64,000 nucleotides of DNA from the NCBI GenBank assembly GCA_002070955.1, contig MWEK01000008.1, forward strand, positions 62,001 to 126,000, given 5' to 3'. The notes beneath the pieces are model-generated. The model was given only the letters and a program-made list of their open reading frames with translations, was not told where the DNA came from and searched no databases. This document shows positions 1 through 10,027 of the stretch, in pieces. Origin of the DNA: Planctomycetes bacterium ADurb.Bin069. Its GTDB lineage: Bacteria; Planctomycetota; UBA8108; UBA8890; UBA8898. Both the position numbers and the translations under genes were made by a program. Numbering within the stretch: the stretch's first letter is position 1; each line of letters starts with the position of its first letter.

Positions 1-1221
1 AATATCGAGGAAGTCGGCGATTCCCAGGGGCTGGAGCGCTTTCTGGCGGCGCGCAAGGCCCCCGCCGCCGCCTTCGACAAGCTCCAGGAAGGCCGGCGGC
101 TCCTTGCCCAAGCCCGCGCCGCGCGCGGCGCCTCCGAAACGCCCGTCCTCGCCGACCGAGCGCGCGCGGCTTTCGTCCACGCCATGGCGCAGGGCTTCGA
201 GCCTTGGAAAGGCGGGCTGCGGGCCGTTTGGTGCCACAACGCCTACGGCGTCGAGGGCTTGGGTTGGGAGGAGCCCATGCGCGCCCTTGCCGGGACGGGC
301 TTCAACGCGGTTTTCGCCAACATGCTGTGGGCCGGCGTCGCCGACTGCGAAAGCACGGTGCTGCCCATGCGCGAGCGCGTGGCCCGCGACGGCGACCAGC
401 TCGCGCGCTGTCTGGCGGCGGCCGCGCCGCAGGGCGTCCAGGTCCACGTGTGGAAGGTGTGCTGGAACCTGGCGGGCGCGCCGCCCGCGTTCCTCGCCGC
501 GCTGAAAAGCGCCGGCCGCTGCCAGGTCGATCGCTCGGGCGCGACGCGTGAATGGCTCTGCCCCTCCCGGGAGGAGAACTTCGCGCTGGAGCGCGACGCG
601 CTGCTGGAGGTGGTGCGGAACTACGCCGTGGCGGGCATTCATCTCGATTACGTCCGCTACCCGGATGCGGCGAGCTGTTTTTGCGGCGCGTGCCGCGCGG
701 GTTTCGAGAAACGCATCGGCGCGAAGACGGCCGCCTGGCCGGGCGATGTGCTCGAGGGCAAGCTGCGCGCGTCTTTCCGCCAATACCGCCGCGACACGAT
801 CACGCGCCTCGTGCGGTCCGTGGCGACGCAGGCCCGCGCCCTGCGGCCGGGGATCAAGATTTCGGCGGCGGTGTTCCCCGACGGCGGCGAAAGCCGCGAG
901 GGGATCGCCCAGGACTGGCGCTACTGGGTGAGCGAGGGGCTCCTGGACTCCGTGTGTCCCATGAACTACACGCCCGACCGCGCGCGCCTCGAGCTCGACG
1001 TGCGCCGCCAGCTCGCATGGACCGGAACCAAGGCGCAAGTCGTGCCCGGGCTGGGGCCGTCGGTGTGCTCCGAGGAGCTCACACCCGAGCGTCTGCTCTG
1101 GATGCTCGACGATGTGCGGCGCCTGGGGGCGGCGGGCTTCGCGCTGTTCGAGCTGGACCACGCCCTCCTGGAAGAATATCTGCCGCTCCTGGCCGCCGGA
1201 AGAGCGGCGCCGGCGCGCTAG
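1..1221 (+). CDS. GHL10-type glycoside hydrolase-like protein, 5' end missing
   Basis: The reading frame is open from base 1 to the stop at 1219-1221, so the start lies outside the window. The first ATG in the frame, at 184, is unlikely to be the start because the upstream codons are GC3-rich coding sequence. From about residue 70 the protein resembles the glycosyl-hydrolase-like 10 family (PF02638, formerly DUF187). It has the opening strand 'LRAVWCHNAYG', the segment 'GFNAVFANMLW', and the hallmark 'GIHLDYVRYP', whose Asp sits where this TIM-barrel family keeps its conserved acidic residue. 'ISAAVFPDG' and 'VCPMNYTPD' are typical later strands. Members are usually exported and thought to act on glycans or peptidoglycan. 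The substrate here is unknown. Confidence 0.8.
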   Translation, partial: NIEEVGDSQGLERFLAARKAPAAAFDKLQEGRRLLAQARAARGASETPVLADRARAAFVHAMAQGFEPWKGGLRAVWCHNAYGVEGLGWEEPMRALAGTGFNAVFANMLWAGVADCESTVLPMRERVARDGDQLARCLAAAAPQGVQVHVWKVCWNLAGAPPAFLAALKSAGRCQVDRSGATREWLCPSREENFALERDALLEVVRNYAVAGIHLDYVRYPDAASCFCGACRAGFEKRIGAKTAAWPGDVLEGKLRASFRQYRRDTITRLVRSVATQARALRPGIKISAAVFPDGGESREGIAQDWRYWVSEGLLDSVCPMNYTPDRARLELDVRRQLAWTGTKAQVVPGLGPSVCSEELTPERLLWMLDDVRRLGAAGFALFELDHALLEEYLPLLAAGRAAPAR

Positions 1222-1261
1222 CCGCACCGCGGGCGGTTTAGCGCGGTCGCGCACTTTTTCC

Positions 1262-1289
1262 TTGAACGCCGGCTCCGGGCATTTATGAT
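1262..1289 (+). promoter_or_regulatory. Sigma-70-type promoter for the cytidylate-kinase-like gene
   Basis: TTGAAC (1262-1267), 16 bp, TATGAT (1284-1289). It stands out from the GC-rich background and lies about 50 bp before the ATG at 1339. Confidence 0.6.
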
Positions 1290-1338
1290 TTAAAAGCGGC
1301 GGGAGACAGAGGCAGGTTGAAACGCGCGGAGGATCGCC

Positions 1339-2034
1339 ATGAAGCTCCCGGTCCCGAACGAAATCATCGAGAAGACGCTCGCCCTCTACGAGCAGGATGC
1401 CAAGGCTTCCCGCGCCTCAGGCGCGCGCGCGCCGGCGCCGCGGGTGATCACGATCTCGCGGCTCTGCGGCGCGGGCGGCACTTCCATCGCCCGCCTCGCG
1501 GGTGAACACCTGGGCTGGACGGTCTGGGACGGCGAGATCCTCGATGTGCTCGCCGACAAGTCGCAGGGCCGCTACCGGGCCCGCATGTTCGAGTCCCTCG
1601 ATGAGCAGCGGCAGGGCGCCGTCGAGGCGACGCTGCTCTCCTGCCTCGGGGAGCCGAACCGGGAAACGTACCTTTACCTCCTCAACAAGGCGCTGTACAT
1701 GATCGCCCAGAAGGACGCCGTTATCGTGGGGCGCGGCGCCGCGTACGCCCTCAGAAATTCTCTCGCCGTCAGGATCACGGCCTCCATGGAGACCCGCGTC
1801 AAGCACATGATGGCGCGATGGGGGCTCCCGCGCCGCGAAACCTGGAAGCGCGTCAAGACCGTCGACCGCATGCGCGAGAAATTCCACAAGGACTTCGCCC
1901 GCAACCTGCGCCGGGGCTGCCTCCGGAAGAGTGTGGCCTACGACCTGGAGATCGACACGGATCGGATCTCGTTCCAGGGGGCCGCCGCCATGATCTGCGC
2001 CGCCGCGGAGGACTTCTTCGGCCGGCGCGCGTGA
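1339..2034 (+). CDS. Cytidylate kinase-like family protein
   Basis: This 231-aa protein resembles the cytidylate-kinase-like family (PF13189), whose physiological role is poorly defined. After a 35-residue leader comes 'VITISRLCGAGGTSIAR' (about residues 36-52), the family's modified P-loop, in which the usual GKS/T lysine is absent, as in relatives. 'DAVIVGRGAAYAL' follows at about residues 130-145. The basic stretch 'GLPRRETWKRV...DRMREKFHKDF' matches the lid region that binds phosphate in kinases. The start is supported by GGAGG at 1328-1332 and by the promoter at 1262-1289. The gene converges on rpiB with only 13 bp between stops. The substrate cannot be assigned. Confidence 0.8.
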   Translation: MKLPVPNEIIEKTLALYEQDAKASRASGARAPAPRVITISRLCGAGGTSIARLAGEHLGWTVWDGEILDVLADKSQGRYRARMFESLDEQRQGAVEATLLSCLGEPNRETYLYLLNKALYMIAQKDAVIVGRGAAYALRNSLAVRITASMETRVKHMMARWGLPRRETWKRVKTVDRMREKFHKDFARNLRRGCLRKSVAYDLEIDTDRISFQGAAAMICAAAEDFFGRRA

Positions 2035-2047
2035 GCGCTCCCCGCGC

Positions 2048-2491
2048 TCACCCCTCGGGCGCGGCAAGGTCGATAGCCGCCACCCTGCGGGCATGGCGGC
2101 CGCCGTCGAAGGGCGTCGTCAGAAACGTCTCGACGATCCCCAGGGCGGTCTGCGCATCGACCAGGCGTTGGCCGATCGAGACCGCGTTCGCATCGTTGTG
2201 GGCGCGTCCCAGGCGCGCCGACTCCAGGCTCCAGGCCACCGCGCACCTGATTCCCGGAACCCGGTTGGAGACGATGGCTTCGCCGTTGCCCGAGCCGCCC
2301 AGGACGATGGCGCGCTCGCATTCCCCCCGCGCGACCGCTTCGGCGGCGGGGCGGATGAACGCGGGGTAGTCCACCGGATCCTCGGAGAACGCGCCGAAGT
2401 CCCGGCATTCGTGGCCCTTCGCCGCGAGGAACTTCTTGATCTCTTCCTTGTAGCGATAACCGGCATGGTCGCAGGCAAGCGCGATTCTCAT
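2048..2491 (-). CDS. rpiB: Ribose-5-phosphate isomerase B / sugar-phosphate isomerase (RpiB/LacA family)
   Basis: The 147-aa protein interconverts ribose-5-phosphate and ribulose-5-phosphate in the cytosolic pentose phosphate pathway. 'ALACDHAGYRYKE' (residues 4-16) is the family's substrate-binding start. The active-site loop reads 'GGSGNGEAI' (65-73) instead of the CGTGIG type, so the catalytic Cys is replaced. Glu71 corresponds to the Glu base of actinobacterial RpiB, and 'RCAVAWSLESARLGRAHNDAN' follows as in that group. The start at 2491 has AGGAA upstream and a promoter at 2530-2558. Length is normal for the family. It converges with the cytidylate-kinase-like gene. Confidence 0.92.
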   Translation of the reverse strand: MRIALACDHAGYRYKEEIKKFLAAKGHECRDFGAFSEDPVDYPAFIRPAAEAVARGECERAIVLGGSGNGEAIVSNRVPGIRCAVAWSLESARLGRAHNDANAVSIGQRLVDAQTALGIVETFLTTPFDGGRHARRVAAIDLAAPEG

Positions 2492-2529
2492 GGTTTCCTT
2501 CCGGATGCCAGCCCCCGAGGCGGAGGGCC

Positions 2530-2558
2530 ATGATACCCCGGACCGCCGCGGCGGACAA
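2530..2558 (-). promoter_or_regulatory. Promoter for rpiB
   Basis: On the minus strand: TTGTCC (2558-2553), 17 bp, TATCAT (2535-2530). It lies about 40 bp upstream of the rpiB ATG and diverges from the promoter at 2579-2607. Confidence 0.6.
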
Positions 2559-2578
2559 CGGCGCGCCCGGCGGCCGGG

Positions 2579-2607
2579 TTGCGCCGGAGAGGCAAAGCGC
2601 GGATAAT
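2579..2607 (+). promoter_or_regulatory. Promoter for the secreted terpenoid-cyclase-fold gene
   Basis: TTGCGC (2579-2584), 17 bp, GATAAT (2602-2607), about 80 bp before the ATG at 2688. The -35 match is weak and the -10 match is good. Confidence 0.5.
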
Positions 2608-2687
2608 AGGAGCCCCGCGCCGGCGCGCGCGGGGCTCCTGGAGATCGCGCCGGGTGTGCGCGGCGCGACCGAAAGAAAGGAGACGAC

Positions 2688-4487
2688 ATGCCGGGAATCC
2701 TGCCGTTTGCAGCCATGCTGGCGTTGTCCGCCGCCGCCCCGGCCGAAGAGGACCTCGACATCAGGATCGAGCGCGCCATCGACAAGGGCGTCGCGTACCT
2801 CAGGGGCCAGATGGAGCAGGACCCCTGGGACAAGCGCCAGCTCGACCGGTACGTCATGGGGCGCCCCGCCATCGAGGTGTACGCCCTCGTGAAGAGCGAC
2901 GTGTCCGTCTACGATCCCGTCGTGCAGGCGGCCTTGCAGCATCTGGCGGGGCTCAAGCCGTCGCTGACCTACTGCGTCGCTATCTACCTCATGGCGCTCG
3001 ATGCCGGACTCGGACAGATCGAATTCGATCTCGCCCTCGCCCGCGGCGATCCCGATCGCCAGATCCGGGCGACCGGTCCGTTGGCCGAGGCGTTTCTGCG
3101 GCGCATGAACGAACTTAACGCGTGGCTTCTGTCCGCGCGCCGCAAGGACGGCGCCGTGTGGGACTACCGCTTCTCGACCACGCGCTTCGACAACTCCAAC
3201 ACGCAATTCGCCATCCTCGCCCTGGGCGTCGCCGCCAAGCGCGGTCTCAAGGTGCCGGCCGCGGTTTGGGAGGCGATCGCGGCGCACTTTGTGTCCACAC
3301 AGCAGCCCGACGGGCCCGCGGTGGAGCCCGGGGTGTCCTTCGTGCGCCCCAAGGACGAGCGGAGGGGCAGAACCGCCGTGGCCGGCAAGAACTTCCGGGA
3401 AGAGCGGCCGCCCGCCGTCAAGGCCCGCGGTTGGGGCTATCAAGACAGCAAGAACCCGACCCTCACGATGACGGCGGCCGGGCTCTCGTCCCTTATCATC
3501 GCTCGCGAGCATCTCTTCAAGAGCGACCGTTTCCCGGTGGCCTCCCGCCAGCGCATCAACCAGTCGATCTGGGATGCGACCGCCTGGCTCGCCGCATCGG
3601 GGCTCAAGTACGGCGGCTGGCTGTACTATGCGCTTTACAGCATCGAGAAGGTGGGCGATCTGGGCATGATGGAGAAGATCGGCGGCATCGACTGGTACCG
3701 CCAGGGCGTGGACGCCATTCTCAAGAACCAGCAGCCCGACGGAAGCTGGGCTCAGACCGACAGCCACGATCACAATCGGCGCTACCAGACCGCCTTTGCG
3801 CTCCTCTTTCTCAACCGCGCCACGGATCTAATGGCGCATTCCCGTCCGATGATCCTGTCGGGCCGCGGCAGCGGCGCCGGCCGAGACCGCGAGGGATACG
3901 TGTACGTCGAGCGCCTCAAGGGCGAGATCGCCCTCAACCGGCTCTTCCGGAAGCTCAAGTACTCGCCGCAGCCCGGCGCGGTCCGCCTCTGCGAGGACGT
4001 CGTGCGCGATGCGACCAACGTCGGCCGGCCCCACGAGCTGATACCGTACCTGATCGACCTGGTCTCTTCGCCCTACAAACCCATCGGCGACCTCGCGCGC
4101 CGGTCGCTCCAGGAGATCACGGGCGAGCAGCATGAGAACCCGGACGGCTATCGTGCCTGGAGCGAAACGTGGAGCTTCGTGGCGAAGGCGGGGCGCGAGA
4201 AGAACCGCGCCGCGCTGCCCAAGCTGCTCGACCTGTTCAGGACGACGGCGAGCCGCGCGCTCAAGATGCAGATCATCTGGACGTTCGAACGCCTCCAGGC
4301 CCGCGAGGCCTTCGGCGACATCCTCGACGCCATGGGATCCGACGACGCCGCGCTGAGGGCGCGCGCCTACGGCGCCATCAAGTTTCTGACGGGCGGGCGC
4401 CTGGTCTTCGATCCCGAGGGGCCCGCGGCCAGGCGCGCCGACCAGATCGCCGCATGGCGGCAGCTCGTCGCGGGCCAGGGCACCTAG
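2688..4487 (+). CDS. Secreted prenyltransferase/squalene-oxidase-repeat-like protein with C-terminal HEAT-like region
   Basis: The 599-aa protein begins with a short signal peptide ending near 'AAAPAEE' (about residue 20). Two thirds of it is an alpha/alpha-barrel-like array recalling terpenoid cyclase and prenyltransferase repeats: 'IDKGVAYLRGQM', 'NSNTQFAILALGVAAKRG', 'GWGYQDSKNPTLTMTAAGLSSLI', and 'NQQPDGSWAQTDSHDHNRRYQTAFALLFLNRA'. The last ~130 residues look like HEAT-type helical repeats ('LPKLLDLFRTTASRALKMQIIWTFERLQ'). No DxDD cyclase motif is visible, so an enzymatic role in hopanoid synthesis is unlikely. Such secreted proteins are common in Planctomycetes and have no known function. 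AGGAG precedes the ATG at 2688. The gene diverges from rpiB. Confidence 0.75.
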   Translation: MPGILPFAAMLALSAAAPAEEDLDIRIERAIDKGVAYLRGQMEQDPWDKRQLDRYVMGRPAIEVYALVKSDVSVYDPVVQAALQHLAGLKPSLTYCVAIYLMALDAGLGQIEFDLALARGDPDRQIRATGPLAEAFLRRMNELNAWLLSARRKDGAVWDYRFSTTRFDNSNTQFAILALGVAAKRGLKVPAAVWEAIAAHFVSTQQPDGPAVEPGVSFVRPKDERRGRTAVAGKNFREERPPAVKARGWGYQDSKNPTLTMTAAGLSSLIIAREHLFKSDRFPVASRQRINQSIWDATAWLAASGLKYGGWLYYALYSIEKVGDLGMMEKIGGIDWYRQGVDAILKNQQPDGSWAQTDSHDHNRRYQTAFALLFLNRATDLMAHSRPMILSGRGSGAGRDREGYVYVERLKGEIALNRLFRKLKYSPQPGAVRLCEDVVRDATNVGRPHELIPYLIDLVSSPYKPIGDLARRSLQEITGEQHENPDGYRAWSETWSFVAKAGREKNRAALPKLLDLFRTTASRALKMQIIWTFERLQAREAFGDILDAMGSDDAALRARAYGAIKFLTGGRLVFDPEGPAARRADQIAAWRQLVAGQGT

Positions 4488-4524
4488 CCGGCGGCGGGCG
4501 CGCGCCCCGCAACGCGCGGGCGGG

Positions 4525-5622
4525 TCAGGCGCCGCCGGCGCGCTCCCGCGGCCGGATGATGCCGCCCCCCACCACGACTTCGCCGTCGTAGAGGACGACC
4601 GCCTGGCCGGGGGTGATGGCGCGCTGCGGCGCATCGAACTTCACGACGACGGCGCCGCCGGGCGCCGGCGCCGCCGTGGCGGGCGCGCCCTCGTGGCGAT
4701 AGCGGATGCGGGCCTGCACGCGCATGGGCGCCGCGAGGCCCTCGACGGCGATCCAGTTGAACTCGTCCGCCTCGAGTTCGTCGGCGTAGAGCTTCTCCTC
4801 CGGCCCGACGATGAGCGCATTGGCGGCCCGATCGATGCCGGTCACATACAGAGGCGCGCGGTGGGCGATTCCCAGCCCCCTGCGCTGCCCGATCGTGTAG
4901 TACTGGATGCCTCGATGCATTCCGATCGAACGGCCGTTCTCGTCCAGGATGGGTCCCGGCGCCGCGGCGCCGCCGAAGATCGCCCGGTACCCGCCCGCGA
5001 TGAAATCCTGACTCTCCGCCCGTCCGGCGGCCGGCAGGCCGCGGGCGGCAACCAGCGCCCGCGCATCGGCTTTCGCCCGCTCCCCGAGAGGGAAGAGCGC
5101 GCGGCCCAGTTGCTCCTGCGTCAGCATCGCCAGGAAGTACGATTGCTCTTTCGCCCGATCCCTGCCGCGCAGGAGGAGATGGCGGCCGCCGGCGCGGGCG
5201 CGGTCGACGATGGCGTAGTGGCCCGTCGCGAAACACTCGGAAGCGATGCCCCGCGCGGCGAGCGCCGCCGGAAGATGCGCGAACTTGACCCGCCGGTTGC
5301 AGCGCAGGCACGGGTTCGGCGTGACGCCGCGCAGGTAGTCGCCCGCGCAGGGGGCCAGCACCTCCTCGCCGAATTCCCGCGCCAAGTCCACCGCGTGGAA
5401 CGGAATGCCCAGGGCCGCGGCGACGCGCGCCGCGGCGCGCACGCTCTCCGCCTGTCCGGGACCGTAACAGCCGCGGCCCAACCCTTCGGCCCCGAGCGCC
5501 CGGCCGTCCCACGTCGTCATGGTGGCGCCGATGACCTCGTGCCCCGCGTCCTTGAGCAGCGCGGCGGCGGCGGCGGAATCCACCCCGCCGCTCAAGCCGA
5601 CCACCACGGTCTTTCGCGCCAC
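4525..5622 (-). CDS. mnmA: tRNA-uridine 2-sulfurtransferase MnmA
   Basis: MnmA thiolates U34 of Lys, Glu and Gln tRNAs, using ATP to adenylate the base. The 365-aa protein has the PP-loop 'GLSGGVDS' (9-16), 'TPNPCLRCNRRVKF' with Cys105 and Cys108, 'FATGHYA' (131-137), 'KEQSYFL' (158-164) and the tRNA-contact segment 'YYTIGQRRGLG'. The second catalytic Cys expected after 'SQD' is missing: the text reads 'ESQDFIAGGY' (203-212). 'GCYGPG' at 51-56 supplies another Cys. I chose the GTG at 5622: it has AGGAAAGGA upstream, and the in-frame ATG at 5676 lies upstream of the -10 box at 5658-5663. The gene diverges from acnA. Confidence 0.93.
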   Translation of the reverse strand: MARKTVVVGLSGGVDSAAAAALLKDAGHEVIGATMTTWDGRALGAEGLGRGCYGPGQAESVRAAARVAAALGIPFHAVDLAREFGEEVLAPCAGDYLRGVTPNPCLRCNRRVKFAHLPAALAARGIASECFATGHYAIVDRARAGGRHLLLRGRDRAKEQSYFLAMLTQEQLGRALFPLGERAKADARALVAARGLPAAGRAESQDFIAGGYRAIFGGAAAPGPILDENGRSIGMHRGIQYYTIGQRRGLGIAHRAPLYVTGIDRAANALIVGPEEKLYADELEADEFNWIAVEGLAAPMRVQARIRYRHEGAPATAAPAPGGAVVVKFDAPQRAITPGQAVVLYDGEVVVGGGIIRPRERAGGA

Positions 5623-5657
5623 GCGTGTCGTCCTTTCCTCGCTGGGGAGCCCCGGCG

Positions 5658-5686
5658 ATTGTCGGGCCGCCCCCAAGGCCTGTCAA
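5658..5686 (-). promoter_or_regulatory. Promoter for mnmA
   Basis: On the minus strand: perfect TTGACA (5686-5681), 17 bp, GACAAT (5663-5658). It excludes the longer mnmA reading frame beginning at 5676. Confidence 0.7.
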
Positions 5687-5778
5687 GGCGCGCCGCCGTG
5701 GCCGTCGCCGCGGTTCTGTGTTAACTTCATCCCATCGCCTCCGCCCGGCCGCGGGGCGCGGCGCGAAGGAAGAAACAC

Positions 5779-8525
<2,747 letters not shown>

Positions 8526-8529
<4 letters not shown>

Positions 8530-8969
8530 AAACCGTCACCGTGCGCATGGTGAAGATGGCGCCTGACGTGCCGACGCCGTCCTACCGCTCCGACCACGCG
8601 TCGGGCATGGATCTTCACGCCTACCTCACCGCCCCGCTCACCATCGCGCCCGGCGCCATCGCGCTCGTGCCGACGGGGATCAGGATCGCGGTGCCCCCGG
8701 GATACGAGGCCCAGGTGCGCCCGCGGTCGGGGTTGGTCCTGTCCCACGGCCTGACGGTGGCCAACACACCCGGCACCATCGACGCGGACTATCGCGGGGA
8801 GATCAAGATTCTGCTGGCAAACGCGGGCGGCGCGCCGTTCCGCGTGGAACCCGGGATGCGCATCGCGCAGCTCGTCGTGGCGCCGGTGGCCCGCGCCGCC
8901 ATCGAACTCGCGGCGGAGCTGCCGCCTACATCCCGCGGCGAAGGCGGTTTCGGGCACACGGGAGTCTAG
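8526..8969 (+). CDS. dut: dUTP diphosphatase (trimeric dUTPase)
   Basis: The 147-aa enzyme hydrolyses dUTP to dUMP and pyrophosphate, keeping uracil out of DNA and feeding dTMP synthesis. All five trimeric-dUTPase motifs are visible: 'ASGMDLHAY', 'RPRSGLV', '[12 protein letters not shown]' (with the catalytic Asp/Tyr segment), '[10 protein letters not shown]', and the C-terminal '[12 protein letters not shown]', which closes over the nucleotide. The start is GTG at 8526, overlapping the acnA stop as GTGA and preceded by GGAGGAGAGGAG. Pairing with aconitase is probably only co-transcription. The gene converges with the MshEN gene 19 bp downstream. Confidence 0.95.
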
Positions 8970-8988
8970 GGGAGCGGGCGGCGCGCCC

Positions 8989-9819
8989 TTACTTGGGCGG
9001 CTTCTTCTTCAGGTTCTCCTCGGCCGCATCGAAGACGCTCTCCCAGGACTTGTCGGGCTCGGAGAGCAGATCGGTCTCGGACGCGGAAGCGGGGCGCTTC
9101 GCCGCTCCGCCCGGCGCGCTCCGGGCCGGCATGCAATCGCTCTCGTCCAGCTCACCCGTATCCGTCAACAGCTCGGAATCCCCGAATCCCTCCGAGCTGT
9201 CGAACGGCGCCGTCGGACTCCAGGCATCGGACAGATCCTGACCGGCGGACTCGCTCATCGCCACCGTCACCTCCAGCTCGTCGGATTCGGACGGCGGCGC
9301 CGCGTCGACGGTGTCCCGCTTCAATCCCCGCCGCAGCGAAAGGTACAGCCGCCGCTCATCGTCCGACACCGCCTTGTAGCGCAGGAGCGCCCCTTGAACA
9401 TCGGATTGGGTCGAGACGTAGAAAACGACGGTGTTACCGCCTCTTTCGATGGTCGCGATCACATCGTCGCTGGGCAGATCGCTCGTCAGCACCAGGGTCA
9501 GGTCGCCGATGCGGTCGAACGGTATGACCATGTTGCGGTAAAGAAACTCGGCGGGGAATCCCGCAACGAGGTTCTTGTCGATATCGTAGTCGTTGCTGCG
9601 CAGGACCGGCAGACCGTACTGGGTGCTGAGCGCCCGGACGATCTCCGTCTCGTTGGTGTGCCCCCGCTCCAGCAGGATGTCGCCGATGAGACCGCCGGAA
9701 TCTTCCTGCACCTTCAGCGCATCGTTCAACTGCTCGGGTGTGATGCTCCCGTTGGCGATCAGAAGCTCCCCGAATTTCTGCCGCTTGCTCCGGCGGAAGA
9801 AGATGCTCTCTCTGCGCAC
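8989..9819 (-). CDS. Stand-alone MshEN (GspE N-terminal) domain protein with acidic tail
   Basis: The 276-aa protein starts with an MshEN-type domain as found at the N-terminus of GspE/PilB/MshE ATPases. Two tandem helical motifs are visible, 'KFGELLIANGSITPEQLNDAL' (15-35) and 'LIGDILLERGHTNETEIVRAL' (44-64), at the spacing used by MshEN domains to bind c-di-GMP. 'FPAEFLYRNMVIPFDRIGDLTLVL' (88-111) completes the fold. There is no ATPase domain. Instead residues 150-276 are low-complexity, rich in Ser, Asp, Glu and Pro, ending in a lysine cluster ('LKKKPPK'). A c-di-GMP-responsive adaptor is plausible but inferred. It diverges from rpoN. Confidence 0.75.
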   Translation of the reverse strand: MRRESIFFRRSKRQKFGELLIANGSITPEQLNDALKVQEDSGGLIGDILLERGHTNETEIVRALSTQYGLPVLRSNDYDIDKNLVAGFPAEFLYRNMVIPFDRIGDLTLVLTSDLPSDDVIATIERGGNTVVFYVSTQSDVQGALLRYKAVSDDERRLYLSLRRGLKRDTVDAAPPSESDELEVTVAMSESAGQDLSDAWSPTAPFDSSEGFGDSELLTDTGELDESDCMPARSAPGGAAKRPASASETDLLSEPDKSWESVFDAAEENLKKKPPK

Positions 9820-9913
9820 TACCTTCGCTTCCCTTCAGAAGAAAGGTACGCCGCCGGCGGCGCCTTGTCAAACCCGCCCCAGCCGCCCGCCGGGGCGCCC
9901 GCTTCCGGTAAAT

Positions 9914-9942
9914 TTGACGTTCCGGAAATCGCATGCTATAGT
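9914..9942 (+). promoter_or_regulatory. Promoter for rpoN
   Basis: TTGACG (9914-9919), 17 bp, TATAGT (9937-9942). One of the best sigma-70-type matches in the window, giving a leader of about 75 nt before the rpoN ATG. Confidence 0.75.
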
Positions 9943-10027
9943 TCCACGGCCGAGCATACCGCGCCCGGCCCACCGATTTGGACCCACCGACACTCGCGCC
10001 GCGGGGAACGGCCTGAGGAACGCGTCC

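Noticed and set aside
1938-3773. 611-aa minus-strand open frame opposite the terpenoid-cyclase-fold gene
   Set aside because: It is antisense to well-supported genes, has no family motifs, and long antisense frames are expected at this GC content. Only its rpiB-like portion is real, and that lies in a different frame.
5623-5676. Longer mnmA starting at the ATG at 5676
   Set aside because: The extension has no family match and its start lies upstream of the -10 box at 5658-5663. The GTG at 5622 has a good ribosome-binding site.
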